A stretch of 64,000 bases of DNA. Source: Amanita rubescens. Taxonomy: Eukaryota > Basidiomycota > Agaricomycetes > Agaricales > Amanitaceae. Positions 62,841 to 64,000 of the stretch are shown here, piece after piece (the first letter of the stretch is position 1; every line of letters begins with the position of its first letter). The notes beneath the pieces were generated by a model. The model was not told where the DNA came from and did no database searches. It was given only the letters and a program-made list of their open reading frames with translations. Location: contig WION01000012.1 of NCBI GenBank assembly GCA_015039365.1, positions 248,001 to 312,000 of the forward strand, in the 5' to 3' direction. A program made the translations under genes and the position numbers.

Positions 62841-64000
62841 ATGGCTCTCACTTCCCAAATAGCTGAATCGTTAGCCGCGACTCTAAATCCCGATGGGAAC
62901 GTGAGGATCGCTGCTGAATTGAGGCTGGCCAACTATTTTACGAACCCGGGTTCGTCCTCATCGTTGTCTCTTTCGTCCACCTTATCTCCTGATCGCACGT
63001 CGCGTCGCGGCCAGAGAGCGGCTTAGCTTTATCACAACTCATCGTTACCCAGGATGCAGACATCTCATTGCGACAGATAAGTCTAACATTCCCCTCCTGA
63101 AAGGAAACGCGTCTTGATCTGCAGTTCTGACCAGCACTCCGCAAGCATTGCGCTCCGAAAATATGTTAAAGAACGATGGTCTCCTATTTTCCCTTCTTTT
63201 AGAGGTTCTGCGCCACAAGTTGAGGTAAGCTTCTGTAATTATAACCTACCATCTTGTTCCCAACGCTTATTCTAGATAAAATCAAAAATTCGGCAAGCTG
63301 TATTTCTGGGTCTCTCAGACCCCGAAAGAAAGATTCGTTCCCTTTGCGTGAGTTAACCAATACTTCTATTTCTGAGAACGTGAAATATCCACTGCTCAAC
63401 ATAGGCCCATACACTCTCCTCAATCGCACACAGTGATTGGCATGATGAATACCCTGAACTTTTACCCTCCCTGATCAATTTACTTTCTTCTGGCTCCCCC
63501 ATCTCAGTGCATGGAGCCATGCAAGTTTTTGCCGAGTTCATTAAGTCTGAGCTGACTGAGGATCAAACTCTTCCTATTCTTCGGGAACTACTGCCTGTCC
63601 TTCTCTCCATCCTAGGTTCTACCGAGGTAATCACTTAACGAAGCGAATGCAAACTTTCTGAAACATGTTTCACAAGTTATACTCAGCTCCCACGCGGGCT
63701 CGGACTGTGTCAGTATTCCGTCAATGCATGACTGTACTCTATATGGTCAAGGATCAACACCCACAAGCCGTGAAAGAAGCAACATCCCAAGTGCTCCCCG
63801 TGTGGCTGGATGCATTTAAGGTGTTATTAAACCTGGACTTACAGAGGGAAGTACAAGGAAGTGAGAACTGGGACGGTTTATCCATCAGAATCCAAGTTTT
63901 CAAAGTAGGGTTATCTGACCTTTCGAAGGGAACCACGCTTACCGAATTGACAGACACTAGACACTTTACATACCTCATTCCCCCGCGCCTTAACACCTTA
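62841..64000 (+). CDS. KAP114: Importin-9 / Kap114 nuclear import receptor (3' end missing)
   Basis: Karyopherin-beta that imports histones H2A-H2B and TBP. The N-terminus is complete: MALTSQIAESLAATLNPDGNVRIAAELRLANYFTNP, intron (from 62951), ESGLALSQLIVTQDADISLRQ, a second intron, HSASIALRKYVKERWSPIFPSFRGSAPQVE, IRQAVFLGLSDPERKIRSLC. HEAT helices follow: HSDWHDEYPELLPSLINLLSSGSPISVHGAMQVFAEFIKSELTEDQ and SQVLPVWLDAFKVLLNLDLQ. The second intron appears to start with ATAAGT instead of GTAAGT. The gene runs off the window. Its start is about 110 bp from the F-box gene start on the other strand. Confidence 0.88.

Overview
This is a piece of a fungal nuclear genome. It is almost certainly a basidiomycete of the Agaricomycetes: genes are dense and sit on both strands, nearly all are broken by 45-65 nt GT-AG introns, and the products are eukaryotic housekeeping proteins plus families typical of mushrooms (a seven-helix orphan membrane protein, an F-box protein of the usual agaric layout, an RFTS-BAH-BAH cytosine methyltransferase). 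I saw no bacterial, viral or plasmid genes, no transposase or reverse transcriptase and no CRISPR array.

Left arm (1-22 kb): calnexin (truncated by the window edge), delta-COP, tRNA-dihydrouridine synthase 2, an intron-containing tRNA-Ala(AGC), 3-methylcrotonyl-CoA carboxylase alpha, an island of gene fragments with an unknown NCFWF-motif gene, the 25S rRNA methyltransferase Bmt5, a RAMP4-like ER protein, an RbAp48/Msi1-type histone chaperone, mitochondrial ATP synthase subunit e, a seven-helix protein, an AIF/FSP1-like NAD(P)H oxidoreductase and an ING-family PHD protein.

Middle (22-33 kb): a scrambled block of duplicated gene pieces. It holds a second C-terminal CLF1 fragment, two more NCFWF genes (one broken), an inverted second copy of the AIF-like gene, a Yta7/ATAD2 AAA-ATPase fragment, a stray 3' piece of the AIF-like gene, an inverted intron-retaining piece of the DOP1 gene, promoter and tail pieces of the GFA-family gene, and about 2.5 kb I cannot assign. 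The pieces match genes in or near the window and keep introns, so they arose by DNA-level duplication or gene-fragment capture and not through mRNA.

Right arm (32-64 kb): an Ies4-like INO80 subunit, the large DOP1 (Dopey) gene, an EF-hand Ssp120-like secretory protein, NADH-cytochrome b5 reductase, the MAP kinase Hog1 back to back with it, a DNMT1-type methyltransferase, the ribosome-assembly GTPase Nog2, enolase, a TBC-domain Rab GAP, the diphthamide J-protein Dph4, mitochondrial ribosomal protein uS15m, an F-box protein and importin-9 (truncated by the window edge).

Two things stand out. One is the mosaic of local duplications around the NCFWF and AIF-like genes. The other is a set of single-base frame breaks in conserved genes (enolase twice, Nog2, DNMT1, DOP1, Bmt5, ATP synthase e, Dph4), every one of which behaves as one extra base. 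That one-sided pattern looks like uncorrected insertion errors in the assembly, and it should be settled before any of these genes is called a pseudogene.
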